A stretch of DNA of 55,949 bases, taken from an uncultured Bacteroides sp. (GTDB lineage: Bacteria; Bacteroidota; Bacteroidia; Bacteroidales; Bacteroidaceae). Where the stretch lies: assembly GCA_902388495.1 (NCBI GenBank), contig CABMPP010000025.1, positions 1 through 55,949 on the forward strand, read 5' to 3'. Numbering within the stretch: position 1 is the stretch's first letter; each line of letters starts with the position of its first letter. Shown in pieces: positions 16,653 to 23,877 of the stretch. The notes under the pieces are model-generated. The model saw only the letters and a list, made by a program, of their open reading frames with translations, searched no databases and was not told where the DNA came from. Both the position numbers and the translations under genes were made by a program.

Positions 16653-17657
16653 ATGAAAGCACTCAAATCGTCCGTCTCCGTGGCGGAACTGCAAAAACTG
16701 CTCAGGCTGTGGAAGAGCAGGAATATCACCGATTCGGTCAGTACCAAACTGTTGGATCTTTATCTCGGACAGACTGCCTACATGAATGAGGAGCGCGTTT
16801 ATCCGGTGGAGAACTTCTACGATCTCTGCACCTCAATGAGGTTCAAGAATACTGCTGTCATGATAGGTGCCGTCAAGCAATGCGGCTCTTTCGGCATCGT
16901 GTCCGGCAATAACATTTATGCCACATCGTCGTTCTGTTCTCCGCTTTGGAATTCGGAATGTTTTACATCTACTGCTGCCGGAGGACGCACAAAATCCGGC
17001 ATTTTACCGGGAACTTTACCGGGAACTTGCCCGGCTGATAATATATATAATATATATACTAAAGGGGATTCTTCTAACGAAGAACTTTCGCCTATCGGCG
17101 ATGAGGATCCTACATCAGATTCTTCCAAGGAAAATATCGTTACACCTGAATCTTTGGCTGCCGCCAAAGAGTTTTTCCATCTCATCAACAAGACTCCTTC
17201 GGAGAAAGCGCAACTGCTGACTCCACTGATAAACTGGTTTCAACTGCACGAAAAGCTGACGAGGCAACATGCCTGCGACAATCTGGTTTATCTGGTCAAC
17301 GAATTACTGATCCCGTACTTTGCCGGGCAGGCCCGCTTCATGAAGTCGAACCATGCCGGACGCATCTGCTGGCTAAGCAATCTGATAAAATCGGCCCACG
17401 GGCAACGCTTGCTGAACGAGGCCGCCTGCCAGGGACGCAAGATACGCCAACAGGCCGTCGTAGAGAACCGGAACACGCAGAGGAGCAATCATCCCGTCAG
17501 CGAATTTGAATGGACAGACCCGGAGTCGGGCCTGCGGTTCTATGACGATGCAGTGGAAGGAGCGGTCAATATCCCCGACGGTGCACAGCCAAGGCCTTCG
17601 GCAGAAGCCATTTGGAACGTGTTGAGCAAGGAGTGGACACCTGATATTAATTTATAA
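16653..17657 (+). CDS. unrecognised replication-cassette protein (334 aa)
   Basis: I do not recognise a named family with confidence. The N-terminal 90 residues (VSVAELQKLLRLWKSR, TKLLDLYLGQ, FYDLCTSMRFKNTAVMIGAV) look like a small helical, possibly winged-helix domain. A low-complexity linker with acidic and Ser-rich sequence (about 115-160) follows, then a helical C-terminal domain (FFHLINKTPSEKAQLLTPLINWFQ, NLVYLVNELLIPYFAG, RICWLSNLIKSAHGQRLL). This layout recalls phage replication-initiator or helicase-loader proteins. It sits 18 bp upstream of the primase-helicase on the same strand, so a helper or loader role is plausible but inferred. Confidence 0.6.
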   Translation: MKALKSSVSVAELQKLLRLWKSRNITDSVSTKLLDLYLGQTAYMNEERVYPVENFYDLCTSMRFKNTAVMIGAVKQCGSFGIVSGNNIYATSSFCSPLWNSECFTSTAAGGRTKSGILPGTLPGTCPADNIYNIYTKGDSSNEELSPIGDEDPTSDSSKENIVTPESLAAAKEFFHLINKTPSEKAQLLTPLINWFQLHEKLTRQHACDNLVYLVNELLIPYFAGQARFMKSNHAGRICWLSNLIKSAHGQRLLNEAACQGRKIRQQAVVENRNTQRSNHPVSEFEWTDPESGLRFYDDAVEGAVNIPDGAQPRPSAEAIWNVLSKEWTPDINL

Positions 17658-17675
17658 TGAAAATATGAATTTGTA

Positions 17676-19679
17676 ATGAAAGCATTTTATTCTCTCTCTG
17701 ACTTTCCCGAACGCAAAAGCGCGGGTAAGAATTTTGTAACCGTCTGCCCCAAGTGCGGAAAGAAGCATCTCTCCATCTCCAAGGCAACGGGACTGTATCA
17801 TTGTTTCTACGGCGGTTGCGACTTCCACGGGAAGTTGAAAGACTTCTGGGAAGAGCGTCCGTATACGGATTCTACCTTTGGTGCAGGCACCGGGGGCAAT
17901 GCCTTCGGCACGAACAAGCCTGTTTGCCGCGCAAGCGGCTGTGCAAGCGGCAATAGCGGTGCAGAAGGCGGCGGTGGAAAATCTTCCTCGGAAGTACCGA
18001 TGATTCCCGAAGACTACAAACACCTTACACCGGAAGTGTTCGCCAGGATAAAACCCTTGACCGACGATCCTGAAACGACCGATCAGGATCAGCTGTCGGC
18101 CCGCCGCTACCTTGCCGACCAGGGCATCTCACTGGCAACGGCTATCGGCGCTCGTATCGGCTGCCTCACCCACCGCTGCTTCGGCAAGGAAGAGGACGGC
18201 AAGAAGTCCGTCGGGACGATATATCATTGCATCGCCTACCTGAACTACGTCAACGGGCAACCCGTCAATGCGAAGTACCGTTCGTGCGATGCCTCCCGGG
18301 TACCTGCTGCGGACGAGAACAAGGCGGCCGGTTATACCAAATGCTGGAGCCAGGACTCGCCCACCACTCCGTGTCCGCCTTATAACATCGATTGCCTCAA
18401 TCCGCTCCGCGTAAGCGAGGACAGCATTCCCCGGCTGATTATCACCGAGGGCGAGAAAGATGTGCTGACGCTGACCGAAGCCGGATATCCCTACGTCATC
18501 AGCGTGCCTAACGGAGCCGCCAGCGACCTGGGGAAATCGTTTGAAGCCTTCGAGTCCTGGATAGACCAGGCGCACGACATCGTGCTCTGTGGTGACTGCG
18601 ACCTGCCCGGCCGAACCTTGGTAAAGCATCTGACCGACTACTTCGGTGCCCGCTGCCTGCTCACCACATTACCCGCCGACTGCAAGGACATCTCCGACGT
18701 ACTCACCACCTACGGCGTGGAAGTGGTGCGCGAAATCATCGACTCGGCCCGCCCGCAACAGACCACGGACATCATCACCGTGAACGAGCGTGCGGACGAA
18801 ATAATGAATGTGCTGCACGGGGAATACGACCACGGTTACGATGTGGGCTTCGGCCCGCTGACGGATCATGTGTTTCATCCCACCGACCAGGGCGGCCTGG
18901 TGATTGAGACCGGGATGCCCAACAGCGGGAAAACCGATTTCCTGAACGACCTTACTTGCCGGCTGATGGCCAAAACAGGCCGTTACGTTTGCTACCTCTC
19001 TTTTGAAGTGCCGGACAAGAACAAGCATATCGCCCGCCTTATCCAGCTGATGCTGGGCAAGGTAAATACCGCCAACTATACGCGGGAGCAGCTACAGCCT
19101 ATCGTCAGCTTTCTGAACGGGCACATGGTGCATCTCGACTTGCACGAGGTGCCGCCCACACCTGCCAATATCCTTTCGCGTGCCGACATGGTGCGGCGCA
19201 CTGTACCGTTGAAATATCTCATCGTCGACCCCTATCTGTTCATGGAAGTGGAAACGGGCCGTTACAACACTGAGACGCAAGCCATCAGGAGTATGCTGAC
19301 GCAGATGCAGGCATGGGGACGCATCAACCGGATATGGGTGGTCATCGTGGCTCACCCGCGCAGCCTGAAAAAGCTGAGCGGCAAGAACGAGTTGGAAGAG
19401 ATTGACATGTACACCATCTCGGGGAGTGCCAACTGGGCCAATCTTGCCGACTTCATCTTCTCCATCACCCGCGTGCAACAGCCGGACCGGAACTATACCC
19501 GCCTCGACATGCTGAAAGTGCGCGACCAGGAACTCTGCCAGACGGGCAGCGTGCTCTACGTGCGCCAGCCTTGCGGGCGCTACGACGAACGGGAGTCCGA
19601 GGAGCAGGTGATGGCGGAAAGCCAGGGCAGGGTGATGACGAAAGACAGGGAGCCCTGGGTTGGGTTGATTGATAATTGA
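17676..19679 (+). CDS. T7 gp4/Twinkle-like primase-helicase
   Basis: This 667-residue protein combines primase and helicase parts. An N-terminal zinc ribbon uses Cys24, Cys27, Cys43 and Cys48. A Toprim-like region near 250-330 has LIITEGEKDVLTL and later VLCGDCDLPGRTL. A RecA-like DnaB helicase domain has Walker A GMPNSGKTDFLND near 412, CYLSFEVPDKNKHIARL near 445, Walker B-like YLIVDPYLFMEV near 514, and VVIVAHPRSLKKL as the motif-3/4 region. A Gly-rich linker (GAGTGGNAFG, GAEGGGG) lies between zinc ribbon and Toprim. Such proteins replicate phage or plasmid-like elements. No integrase, capsid or partition gene is adjacent, so this is a replication module without its element. The DNA is GC-richer than the flanking TA and upxY genes. 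Confidence 0.85.
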   Translation: MKAFYSLSDFPERKSAGKNFVTVCPKCGKKHLSISKATGLYHCFYGGCDFHGKLKDFWEERPYTDSTFGAGTGGNAFGTNKPVCRASGCASGNSGAEGGGGKSSSEVPMIPEDYKHLTPEVFARIKPLTDDPETTDQDQLSARRYLADQGISLATAIGARIGCLTHRCFGKEEDGKKSVGTIYHCIAYLNYVNGQPVNAKYRSCDASRVPAADENKAAGYTKCWSQDSPTTPCPPYNIDCLNPLRVSEDSIPRLIITEGEKDVLTLTEAGYPYVISVPNGAASDLGKSFEAFESWIDQAHDIVLCGDCDLPGRTLVKHLTDYFGARCLLTTLPADCKDISDVLTTYGVEVVREIIDSARPQQTTDIITVNERADEIMNVLHGEYDHGYDVGFGPLTDHVFHPTDQGGLVIETGMPNSGKTDFLNDLTCRLMAKTGRYVCYLSFEVPDKNKHIARLIQLMLGKVNTANYTREQLQPIVSFLNGHMVHLDLHEVPPTPANILSRADMVRRTVPLKYLIVDPYLFMEVETGRYNTETQAIRSMLTQMQAWGRINRIWVVIVAHPRSLKKLSGKNELEEIDMYTISGSANWANLADFIFSITRVQQPDRNYTRLDMLKVRDQELCQTGSVLYVRQPCGRYDERESEEQVMAESQGRVMTKDREPWVGLIDN

Positions 19680-19692
19680 TGAATTAGCTGTA

Positions 19693-19935
19693 TCAGGGTT
19701 CACCCAGCGCCTCCACTATGAGCCGCACTTGTGCAGACGTGAAACTGCGTACTTTGTTGCAGAAGCCGGAATTGCGGAGTGCAACAGTCAGAGAGGGTTG
19801 CAGGGCGATCCAAAGCATCAGCTTGCGGCGGGCGGCACCCACGGTGATATGGGGGCTGTAGAGCCGGGCAAGTTCGCCTATGCCATAGGGGCGGATGTGA
19901 AAGGAAACGGTATCGGCAGTGTCTTTTTGTATCAT
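19693..19935 (-). CDS. DUF4248 domain protein
   Basis: This 80-residue protein contains IRPYGIGELARLYSPHITVGAARRKL-type sequence (given in part) and ends FTSAQVRLIVEALGEP, the conserved ends of DUF4248. These small basic proteins occur in Bacteroidales next to HU-like and amidase genes near capsule loci and phage-like cassettes. Function is unknown; the 'ELA.LY.P......ARRKL' part looks like a degenerate HTH. It is convergent with the primase-helicase (13-bp gap) and divergent from the HU gene. Its own -7 box (TATATTTG) is at 19960-19967. Confidence 0.8.
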   Translation of the reverse strand: MIQKDTADTVSFHIRPYGIGELARLYSPHITVGAARRKLMLWIALQPSLTVALRNSGFCNKVRSFTSAQVRLIVEALGEP

Positions 19936-19959
19936 GAGTCTTGTTCTTTTAATTCATTA

Positions 19960-19967
19960 CAAATATA
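19960..19967 (-). promoter_or_regulatory. -7 promoter box for the DUF4248 gene
   Basis: TATATTTG on the minus strand, 25 bp upstream of the DUF4248 start codon, matches TAnnTTTG. Confidence 0.5.
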
Positions 19968-20084
19968 CACTTTTTCCTCCACACGATCAAGGGTTTACGT
20001 CTCGTTATCGTGCATCAATGTGCATCATTCGGCAGCATGGCTCGTCATCGTTATAAACCGGGCGGAACGGCTGTAGGGATGATG

Positions 20085-20092
20085 TATCTTTG
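20085..20092 (+). promoter_or_regulatory. -7 promoter box for the HU-like gene
   Basis: TATCTTTG on the plus strand, 126 bp upstream of the HU-like gene. The predicted transcript would begin just before the three direct repeats at 20114-20172, which would therefore lie in its leader. Confidence 0.5.
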
Positions 20093-20113
20093 TCCTGTCA
20101 GACGATGAAGGGT

Positions 20114-20172
20114 GAAGATTAGTAATCACGACGCGCGAAGATTAGTAATCGTAAGCCTCGAAGATTAGTATC
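20114..20172. repeat. three iteron-like direct repeats, 23-bp spacing
   Basis: gaagattagtaatc occurs at 20114 and 20137, and as gaagattagta-tc at 20160. The start-to-start distance is exactly 23 bp twice, about two helical turns, so the copies face the same side of DNA. They lie between the HU promoter and its start codon in a cassette that encodes a primase-helicase. They could be protein-binding iterons or a leader RNA element. Confidence 0.75.
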
Positions 20173-20215
20173 GTCTCTCCATAACTTTTAATTATTAATT
20201 TTTAATTCTTAATTT

Positions 20216-20764
20216 ATGATCAATTACAGTATCGTGATGCGCGGCAATCCCGTCAATAAGTCGGCTGCCAAGAAAGCGTATGCCAGTGCGCAGTATTCAG
20301 AAGTGATGGACATCAACCGGTTTGCCGAACACATTGCCAGCCATGGCTGTGTGTATAAACGTTCGGACATCGTAGCCATCCTCACCATGTCTGTGGACTG
20401 TATGCGGGAGCAGCTGCTGGCCGGCCAAAAGATCCAGTTGGGCGACCTGGGGAGTTTCTACGTCAGCATCAACAGCATCGGGGCGGTTTCGGCCAAGGAG
20501 TTCAACCCTGCCATCCACGTCCGAAAACTGAACGTGAACTGGACTTGCGGCCAGCGCTTCGAAGACTTGCTGGAGGAAGCGGAGTTCAACTTGGTTGCCA
20601 CCCGTTCGGCAGCGCGTGCCGTGGTGAAGGCCCTGAAGGCCGGAAAAACAACCGTTGACCTGACCGGAACTATCACCGGCGGAGGTGGGGATACCGGCGG
20701 AGGTAATGACGGCGGTGGCCAGGGCGGTTCGGATGGGGACCAGAGTGAAAATCCGCTGGGCTGA
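20216..20764 (+). CDS. HU-like DNA-binding protein with Gly-rich tail
   Basis: This 182-residue protein has an N-terminal HU/IHF-like domain of the Bacteroidales type: NRFAEHIASHGCVYKRSDIV, then IQLGDLGSFYVSI and the arm-like AKEFNPAIHVRKLNVNWTCG. Beyond residue about 150 it becomes almost pure Gly/Asp (GGGGDTGGGNDGGGQGG), probably disordered. These long HU-like proteins accompany DUF4248 and amidase genes in Bacteroidales genomes and differ from the housekeeping HU of about 90 residues. It is preceded by a promoter and three direct repeats, and followed by a palindromic element. Confidence 0.82.
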   Translation: MINYSIVMRGNPVNKSAAKKAYASAQYSEVMDINRFAEHIASHGCVYKRSDIVAILTMSVDCMREQLLAGQKIQLGDLGSFYVSINSIGAVSAKEFNPAIHVRKLNVNWTCGQRFEDLLEEAEFNLVATRSAARAVVKALKAGKTTVDLTGTITGGGGDTGGGNDGGGQGGSDGDQSENPLG

Positions 20765-20765
20765 T

Positions 20766-21066
20766 AATTTAGCGCAGCCAAGCATCAGCGCAGCAAGCCT
20801 GAAAGGCTTTTATCTATTAGCCCAGGGCATCGCCCTGGGTTTAAGAACGTCCCCTCGCCTTACGCCCTGAAAGGGCATAAGATATAACACACGGGCTTTT
20901 GCCCTTTCAGGGCGCAGAGATAGAGCAGATTATTACCCAGGGCGTTGCCCTGGGCTGATAGATGAAAGCCCTTCAGGCTTTGCCGGACTGATAAATGAAA
21001 GCCTTTCAGGCTTGCTGCGCAAGTAATCCGAATGGAAATCTTGCCGGGGCGCTGCGCCCCTAAATT
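20766..21066. repeat. mirror-symmetric palindrome array B (REP/MITE-like)
   Basis: This element opens aatttagcgcag and closes gcgcccctaaatt, so its ends are inverted repeats. In order it holds cccagggc-atc-gccctggg (20821-20839), gccctgaaagggc (20864-20876), then the inverse gccctttcagggc (20901-20913) and cccagggc-gtt-gccctggg (20936-20954). Flanking aagcctgaaaggctt-type stems sit on both sides. The order is a palindrome of palindromes. The same layout surrounds the RAYT remnant at 45.8-46.3 kb. It fills the gap between the HU and smalltalk genes and contains no gene. Confidence 0.88.
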
Positions 21067-21109
21067 CCCATTTGCAAATCAAATTATTAAATATTAAAAC
21101 TATAGAATT

Positions 21110-21223
21110 ATGAGTGAAAAATCGTCTTCAAAATGGAGTGTTATACTCAAAGTGATAATCGCTGTGGCAACGGCAGTAGCAGGTGCTTTCGGGCTGGGCG
21201 CCTGTACAGGCATCATCGGCTGA
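21110..21223 (+). CDS. smalltalk-type small peptide
   Basis: This 37-residue peptide starts MSEKSSSKWSVILKVIIAVA and ends with a Gly/Ala-rich stretch and CTGIIG. It matches the short smalltalk proteins that precede amidase genes in Bacteroidales: a few polar residues, a 'W..ILKVIIAVATAVAG' transmembrane helix and a Cys. Its stop codon is 2 bp before the amidase start, so the two are translationally linked. A membrane helper for the amidase, holin-like in concept, is an inference. Confidence 0.8.
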   Translation: MSEKSSSKWSVILKVIIAVATAVAGAFGLGACTGIIG

Positions 21224-21225
21224 CC

Positions 21226-21669
21226 ATGAAAGCAGGCAGCTTTTATCAGAACTATCGGGAGGTACGCCTCCTGGTAGTTCATTGCAGCGCAACGCGCTGT
21301 GACCGCGACTTCCCTGTAGAAGCACTGCTCCGCTGCCATCTGCAACGCGGCTTTGCCAGCATCGGTTATCATTTCTACATCACCCGCGACGGGGAAGTCC
21401 ACATTTGCCGCCCTGCCCATCAGATCGGTGCGCACGCCACCGGTTGGAATGATCATAGCCTCGGTATCTGCTACGAAGGCGGACTCGATGAAACGGGCCG
21501 ACCCGCCGATACACGGACTTATGCGCAGAAGTGTTCATTGCTTGACTTGCTACGGCAGCTGAAATCGGATTATCCCGGAGCCCGGATACTGGGGCATTAC
21601 CAGCTCAGTGCATCCATACACAAGGCATGTCCGTGTTTCGACGCCCGCGAAGAATACGCGGAACTATAA
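21226..21669 (+). CDS. N-acetylmuramoyl-L-alanine amidase (T7 lysozyme-like)
   Basis: Start ATG at 21226 gives 147 residues. Motifs are LLVVHCSATR (first zinc His), SIGYHFYITRDGEVHICRP, IGAHATGWNDHSLGICYEGG and, near the end, LGHYQLSASIHKACPCFDA (second zinc His and the Cys ligand). This is the compact amidase_2 fold that cleaves the peptide stem from muramic acid. Most relatives have GHRDL where this one has GHYQL. There is no signal peptide, so export would need a holin-like partner; the preceding smalltalk peptide is a candidate. Its 3' end overlaps the convergent upxY gene by 6 bp. Confidence 0.9.
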   Translation: MKAGSFYQNYREVRLLVVHCSATRCDRDFPVEALLRCHLQRGFASIGYHFYITRDGEVHICRPAHQIGAHATGWNDHSLGICYEGGLDETGRPADTRTYAQKCSLLDLLRQLKSDYPGARILGHYQLSASIHKACPCFDAREEYAEL

Positions 21670-22233
21670 ACGGCGGCCGGGCTTTATGATTTCTATGAAT
21701 TCCGGTTCTATGTAGGCGGTTGCGATGGCTACGATGCCCGGTATCTTGATGACAATCCGTTTGCTGCGTTTGCCCTTTACCTTCAGAAGTACTCCTTCCA
21801 CGCCATCGAATGCACCGCCGTGGACGCGTACTTTCTGTCCTTTTTCCAGGCAGATTTCTTCAGGTTTATAATAGGTGAGGTCTTCCTCGTATTTCTGTGC
21901 TACTCTGATGAAATCCTGCATCTGGCAGCCGGGTACGATAATGATTTTTCGTCCCGAATCCGTTTTTTGCGTGATGTATTGCAGATAAGGATTTCTTGTT
22001 TTGAACTCGGTCAAAACAGATTTGGTGGTACGGACAAAGACCAGGTTGGAAATGGCGGGGACAAGTACCCGCTCTTTTCTTCCGTGATGTTCTTTGATGG
22101 TATAGCACATGGGAATGAAACTTTCAATATTTTCTTTCTTCAACTCCTTTTGGACATGTAGTTCTTTTTTGTAAGCATACATAGCGTACCAAACGGTGGT
22201 TTCTTCACCGGTTTCTTCTGTTGTACTACCCAT
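21664..22233 (-). CDS. UpxY-type NusG-like transcription antiterminator (orphan)
   Basis: This 189-residue protein has an N-terminal NGN domain (TTVWYAMYAYKKELHVQKEL, SFIPMCYTIKEHHGRKERVL, SNLVFVRTT) and a C-terminal KOW-like part (EKGQKVRVHGGAFDGVEGVL, GIVAIATAYIEPEFIEI). UpxY proteins are encoded first in Bacteroides capsule loci, where they bind the nascent leader and let RNA polymerase read the long operon. Here the next gene downstream is the convergent amidase, so no polysaccharide genes follow. The upstream region is an invertible segment whose promoter faces the other way as sequenced, so the gene is predicted silent in this orientation. It may be the remnant of a lost capsule locus or may act in trans. 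Confidence 0.87.
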   Translation of the reverse strand: MGSTTEETGEETTVWYAMYAYKKELHVQKELKKENIESFIPMCYTIKEHHGRKERVLVPAISNLVFVRTTKSVLTEFKTRNPYLQYITQKTDSGRKIIIVPGCQMQDFIRVAQKYEEDLTYYKPEEICLEKGQKVRVHGGAFDGVEGVLLKVKGKRSKRIVIKIPGIVAIATAYIEPEFIEIIKPGRRL

Positions 22234-22359
22234 TGTTCTGTTCTGAATTTTATTGTGTTATGCTTGCGTCAGGGCATACCTTTGGGACCTTGAAATCGCT
22301 GTAATGCAGTGTTTTTCAATTAGTTAATTGCTTGTTTGCTTTAATATCCCCTTTTTAAT

Positions 22360-22391
22360 TTTGTGACGTCTCTTTATAAGAGACAGCACAA
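22360..22391. repeat. left arm of invertible promoter segment
   Basis: This 32-bp arm is the inverse of 22661-22692 with one mismatch at base 22365. The inner 26 bases are perfect. Each arm contains its own dyad gtctct-ttata-agagac, the form expected for a recombinase core site. Confidence 0.92.
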
Positions 22392-22660
22392 CAGGGATAA
22401 CGATCAATAAATCAATATTTTACAGATGATTATTTTTCATTTAATGAGACGACTTTAATATTTTTTCATCGCCAACTGAAATAAGTTTATAAAAAATAGA
22501 GATTGACTATATATTTAAAGAATTAATACCTATGATTATTTTATATTAATGTAATATGCTGATCTTTAAAATGTTGAAATCAAATCGTGAATGATCTTAT
22601 TAAATTTTTCCTTGCTTATATTTGTTTATGTCTGCATTAATTAATACTTTTGCCAACACA
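22392..22660. promoter_or_regulatory. invertible 269-bp segment carrying an outward promoter
   Basis: The AT-rich segment between the arms has one strong promoter on the plus strand: -33 TTTG at 22621-22624, 20 bp, then -7 TACTTTTG at 22645-22652. An overlapping TATATTTG is at 22617-22624. Transcription would begin at about 22659 at the edge of the right arm, running toward the Rpn-type gene. No CAAAnnTA (minus-strand promoter) was found inside. Inversion would point the promoter at upxY, 127 bp beyond the left arm. The layout matches known phase-variable capsule promoters of Bacteroides. Confidence 0.82.
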
Positions 22661-22692
22661 TTGTGCTGTCTCTTATAAAGAGACGTTACAAA
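22661..22692. repeat. right arm of invertible promoter segment
   Basis: The inverse copy of 22360-22391, 31 of 32 bases matching. It begins ttgtgctgtctcttataaag and contains the same inner dyad. The 212 bp from here to the Rpn-type gene hold only that gene's own -7 box. Confidence 0.92.
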
Positions 22693-22864
22693 TTCAGTCA
22701 TTTAAAAGACTTTCATTTTGTCCGGTCTATCATACTACTTATCAGTTTCGTTATTTCAAATGTTTTTATTAGATTTGATAGTCCATGATAATAAAATGCA
22801 TTGCTTAATTATGATAAGCTAAATTAAAACCGGATGCTGTTGCTTCATGTTCGAATAAAAAGCT

Positions 22865-22872
22865 TATCTTTG
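22865..22872 (+). promoter_or_regulatory. -7 promoter box for the Rpn-type gene
   Basis: TATCTTTG, 32 bp upstream of the start codon. It lies outside the invertible segment, so basal expression should not depend on the switch. Confidence 0.55.
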
Positions 22873-22904
22873 TTCCCATTAAAGAATGTCTTAATCTCAC
22901 GCTT

Positions 22905-23813
22905 ATGTCATCCATGGAATTAAAAGAAGTCTATATAGATCCTCGAACCGATTTTGGGTTTAAGTATCTTTTCGGTACTCCGATGAACAAGGATTTGCTG
23001 ATTGGCTTTCTGAATGCCCTCTTCCACGGCATGCATTCCATTACCGATCTTACTTATCTGAACAGCGAACAACTGGGCATCCGCAAAGAAGACCGCCGCG
23101 CGATATTTGATGTCTATTGTGAGACCGAAACCGGTGAACGGTTCATCGTCGAGATGCAAAATGTATTCCAGCAATTCTTCAAAGACCGCAGCGTCTACTA
23201 TTCCACTTTTCCCATCCGTGAACAGGCGCAGCGTGGCGAATGGAACTACCGCCTGGAAGCAGTCTATACAGTGGGCATACTGAACTTCGTGTTCGATGAA
23301 GACAAGAATTCCAAGGATTATTACCACCATGAGGTGAAACTGATGGACGTAAATACGAAGAAAGTATTCTATGACAAACTCACGTTTATCTATCTTGAGC
23401 TTCCTAAGTTTACCAAGACGGAGGAGGAACTGGAAACGATCTTCGAGAAATGGGTATTTGTCCTGAAAAACCTTTCCCGCTTGCTGGCGCGTCCGGTAGC
23501 TTTGCAAGAGCGCGTTTTCAGCCGGCTGTTCGAAGCTGCGTCGATAGCACGTTTCACTCCCAGCCAGTTGCGTGAATATGAAGATAGCGTGAAGGCGTAT
23601 CGTGACATCGTGAATGCTGTGAATACGGCCCGGATGGAAGGACGTGAAGAAGGATGGGAAGAGGGCCGTGAAGAGGGACGCGAAGAGGGCCGTGAAGAAG
23701 GACGCGAAGAACAAAATAGAGTCAATGCGTTGAATTTGAAACAACTGGGAGTTTCGAATGATATTATATCGAAAGCTACCGGGTTATCTGTTGAAGAGAT
23801 AGACAGTTTATAA
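22905..23813 (+). CDS. Rpn/PDDEXK-family nuclease (transposase-like)
   Basis: This 302-residue protein opens with YIDPRTDFGFKYLFGTPMNK, the standard start of Rpn / PD-(D/E)XK transposase-family proteins. The catalytic core is DRRAIFDVYCETETGERFIVE (given in part) followed by MQ: Asp, then E-x-Q replacing E-x-K, as usual here. QRGEWNYRLEAVYTVGILNF follows. Near 245-270 are six GREE-type repeats, then a short HTH-like end (LKQLGVSNDIISKATGLSVEE). Family members promote RecA-independent recombination and cleave DNA in E. coli. It lies between the invertible promoter and a tyrosine recombinase and may be co-regulated by the switch. Confidence 0.85.
   Translation: MSSMELKEVYIDPRTDFGFKYLFGTPMNKDLLIGFLNALFHGMHSITDLTYLNSEQLGIRKEDRRAIFDVYCETETGERFIVEMQNVFQQFFKDRSVYYSTFPIREQAQRGEWNYRLEAVYTVGILNFVFDEDKNSKDYYHHEVKLMDVNTKKVFYDKLTFIYLELPKFTKTEEELETIFEKWVFVLKNLSRLLARPVALQERVFSRLFEAASIARFTPSQLREYEDSVKAYRDIVNAVNTARMEGREEGWEEGREEGREEGREEGREEQNRVNALNLKQLGVSNDIISKATGLSVEEIDSL
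23640..23711 (+). repeat. six in-frame 12-bp repeats in the Rpn-type gene
   Basis: Six units of the form ggN-cgN-gaa-gaR (one has tgg) encode Gly-Arg-Glu-Glu. The unit is a multiple of three, so copy number changes only the length of a charged helix, not the frame. Similar tails are common in this protein family. Confidence 0.85.
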
Positions 23814-23877
23814 TTTATTTATTCTTTTAGTCAGTAAGAGACGAGTAGTCCCCGTCTCTTACGATGCCTCCTCCTTG

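Noticed and set aside
16653..21669. Complete prophage
   Set aside because: No capsid, terminase, tail or integrase gene is in or next to the cassette; only replication-like and lysis-like parts are present.
22920..23744. 274-residue minus-strand open frame
   Set aside because: Antisense to the Rpn-type nuclease gene with its complete motif set; a long shadow frame caused by the repetitive GREE codons.
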